This document shows, piece after piece, positions 62,950-64,000 of a stretch of DNA of 64,000 bases; the first letter of the stretch is position 1; the number at the start of each line of letters is the position of its first letter. The stretch is taken from contig JAUNQD010000004.1 in assembly GCA_030536355.1 (NCBI GenBank), forward strand, positions 1 through 64,000. The letters are read 5' to 3'. The notes under the pieces were generated by a model. That model had not been told where the DNA came from. It worked only from the letters and a program-made list of their open reading frames with translations, and made no database searches. Source of the DNA: Bacillota bacterium. GTDB lineage: Bacteria > Bacillota > Clostridia > Peptostreptococcales > Anaerovoracaceae. The position numbers were made by a program, and so were the translations under genes.

Positions 62950-64000
62950 CTATAATTTCTGATTCTTTTCTATCACGAGAGGTGAGTACTTAGTGCCGCT
63001 TAGGCGTACGCCCTCACTCACGTATGCGAATTTATCACAGATCACATTTTCAAGCACTGCACCCGGTTCGATAACACATCTCTGCAGGATGACACAGTTT
63101 TTCACTATCGCACCCTTGCCTATCTTGACGTTACGTGACAGGATACTGTTTTCAACATTTCCTTCTACGATAGCACCGCTGGCAACGATGGAATTAGTCA
63201 CCTGAGCACCTTCCAGATACTTGGCAGGAGGCGCATCCTGGACCTTTGTGAATATCATCTTCTTGCTGTTGAACAGCTCATTTCTGATAGCCGGATCCAG
63301 CATATCCATGGAGCACTGCATGTAATCATATGTACTGTCTACAGCTCCAACGTATCCGTTGAAATTGTATGAATTTATCTTGAGTCTTCCGATATTATCT
63401 GCGATGATCTCCATCATATCGATATAGTCGATGTTGGAGTACCATTCCATAAGATTGAGAAGAGTTTCTCTGTTGATGATGTAGCAATCCATGAACCATG
63501 CAGCTATACCGCTTGTTGCCGTATCTCCGATACCGAGAACACTTCCGTCTCTGTCAAGATCGAGGAAATGTCCCTGCTTCAGATTAGCATTGGCTATTTC
63601 CTTATACAGCATAGTTATTTCTGAACCTGACTCGATATGCTGTTCTACTGCATGATGGAAGTCTATGTTATATATCTTGTTCGATGCACTTACTATAACG
63701 TAATCTTCATTAGCTCTGTCAAGGAAAGGTCTGTTGTTTATCAGGTCTCTCAGCAGGAATTTCCCCTGGAAACGCTTCATACCGTAAGCTGATCCCGGCA
63801 GTATGTATAATCCGTCGTCCTTACGGGAAAGTGACCACTCCTTACCTGCTCCCAGATGGTCGATCAGTGATCTGTATCTGTAAGCAGATGTCACGCCCAC
63901 TGTACGTATGCCTGAATGTACCAGGTTTGACAGAGGGAAGTCCACCAATCTGTATCTTCCGCCGATCGGAAGTGTAGCGATAGGACGTATGTCTGCCAGC
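62950..64000 (-). CDS. glgD: Glucose-1-phosphate adenylyltransferase regulatory subunit (N-terminus beyond window)
   Basis: The visible 350 residues match GlgD, the paralogue of GlgC that acts in heteromers with it in Firmicutes. The visible start reads RPIATLPIGGRYRLVDFPLSN, the nucleotide-binding N-terminal region of this family, so the frame continues past 64000 and an apparent internal start at 63948 (a TTG) is not the beginning. The C-terminal left-handed beta-helix repeats (VTNSIVASGAIVEGNVENSIL) are present. glgC is probably just outside the window. Confidence 0.9.
   Translation of the reverse strand, partial: LADIRPIATLPIGGRYRLVDFPLSNLVHSGIRTVGVTSAYRYRSLIDHLGAGKEWSLSRKDDGLYILPGSAYGMKRFQGKFLLRDLINNRPFLDRANEDYVIVSASNKIYNIDFHHAVEQHIESGSEITMLYKEIANANLKQGHFLDLDRDGSVLGIGDTATSGIAAWFMDCYIINRETLLNLMEWYSNIDYIDMMEIIADNIGRLKINSYNFNGYVGAVDSTYDYMQCSMDMLDPAIRNELFNSKKMIFTKVQDAPPAKYLEGAQVTNSIVASGAIVEGNVENSILSRNVKIGKGAIVKNCVILQRCVIEPGAVLENVICDKFAYVSEGVRLSGTKYSPLVIEKNQKL

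Noticed and set aside
1-64000. CRISPR array, tRNA, rRNA, prophage or insertion sequence
   Set aside because: None was recognised by eye: no regular spaced repeats, no cloverleaf or rRNA-like stretches, no transposase or integrase genes.

Overview
The window is a gene-dense stretch of a low-to-mid GC anaerobic Bacillota (class Clostridia) chromosome. This rests on pyruvate formate-lyase with its activase, an electron-bifurcating-type acyl-CoA dehydrogenase/EtfBA set, a class III fructose-bisphosphatase, HrcA/CIRCE control of dnaK, AddA, YtrA-type GntR regulation, a GlgD/GlgA glycogen locus, and strong AGGAGG ribosome sites. Family-level placement (for example Anaerovoracaceae or Lachnospiraceae) is only a guess. 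Most genes lie on the minus strand; the plus strand carries gpmI, glk and a membrane-anchored metallopeptidase. No rRNA, tRNA, CRISPR array, prophage or insertion sequence was recognised.

Layout. 1-2.8 kb: acyl-CoA dehydrogenase-etfB-etfA behind a Rex-like operator; EtfA carries an N-terminal two-cluster ferredoxin domain. 2.9-10.7 kb: class III FBPase, two membrane proteins (one a HutD-cupin fusion), YitT, an apparently orphan DNA methyltransferase coupled to the radical SAM gene ygiQ. 10.7-17.2 kb: yqeY, rpsU, a HIT protein, mtaB, a metallopeptidase, a hydroxyacid dehydrogenase, rsmE and prmA. 17.3-20 kb: two coupled MATE exporters. 20-24.9 kb: hrcA-grpE-dnaK-dnaJ with a perfect CIRCE element. 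25-31 kb: a nitrilase-type hydrolase, addA and gpmI.

31-38.8 kb: the most distinctive metabolic locus. A TetR gene leads a probable operon with two different glutamate-1-semialdehyde-aminotransferase-like PLP enzymes, a class II aldolase, an FGGY kinase and a GPH-family symporter. The parts suggest uptake, phosphorylation and aldol cleavage of an amino-sugar or amino-polyol-like compound, but the substrate cannot be read from sequence. 38.8-44.8 kb: pflB-pflA and rpsO-pnp. 44.8-46.2 kb: glucokinase, then a compact element that looks like a type I toxin-antitoxin locus: a consensus promoter, a short hydrophobic holin-like reading frame, complementary RNA ends, and a second consensus promoter on the opposite strand that serves no gene and would make an antisense RNA of about 85 nt. 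The toxin frame lacks a usual start codon.

46.2-55.6 kb: two neighbouring ABC-2 transporter operons with extracytoplasmic anchored proteins, one led by a YtrA-type GntR regulator with a perfect 15-bp inverted repeat upstream, the other by a membrane-anchored XRE regulator. 55.6-58 kb: a thioesterase, a small unknown protein, a membrane metallophosphoesterase and an ATPase. 58-64 kb: glycogen genes glgD (cut by the window end), glgA, and a GH13-GH77 fusion combining alpha-glucan hydrolase and 4-alpha-glucanotransferase.

Many assignments are family-level readings of protein motifs; promoters, operators and terminators were found by eye and none was tested by database search.
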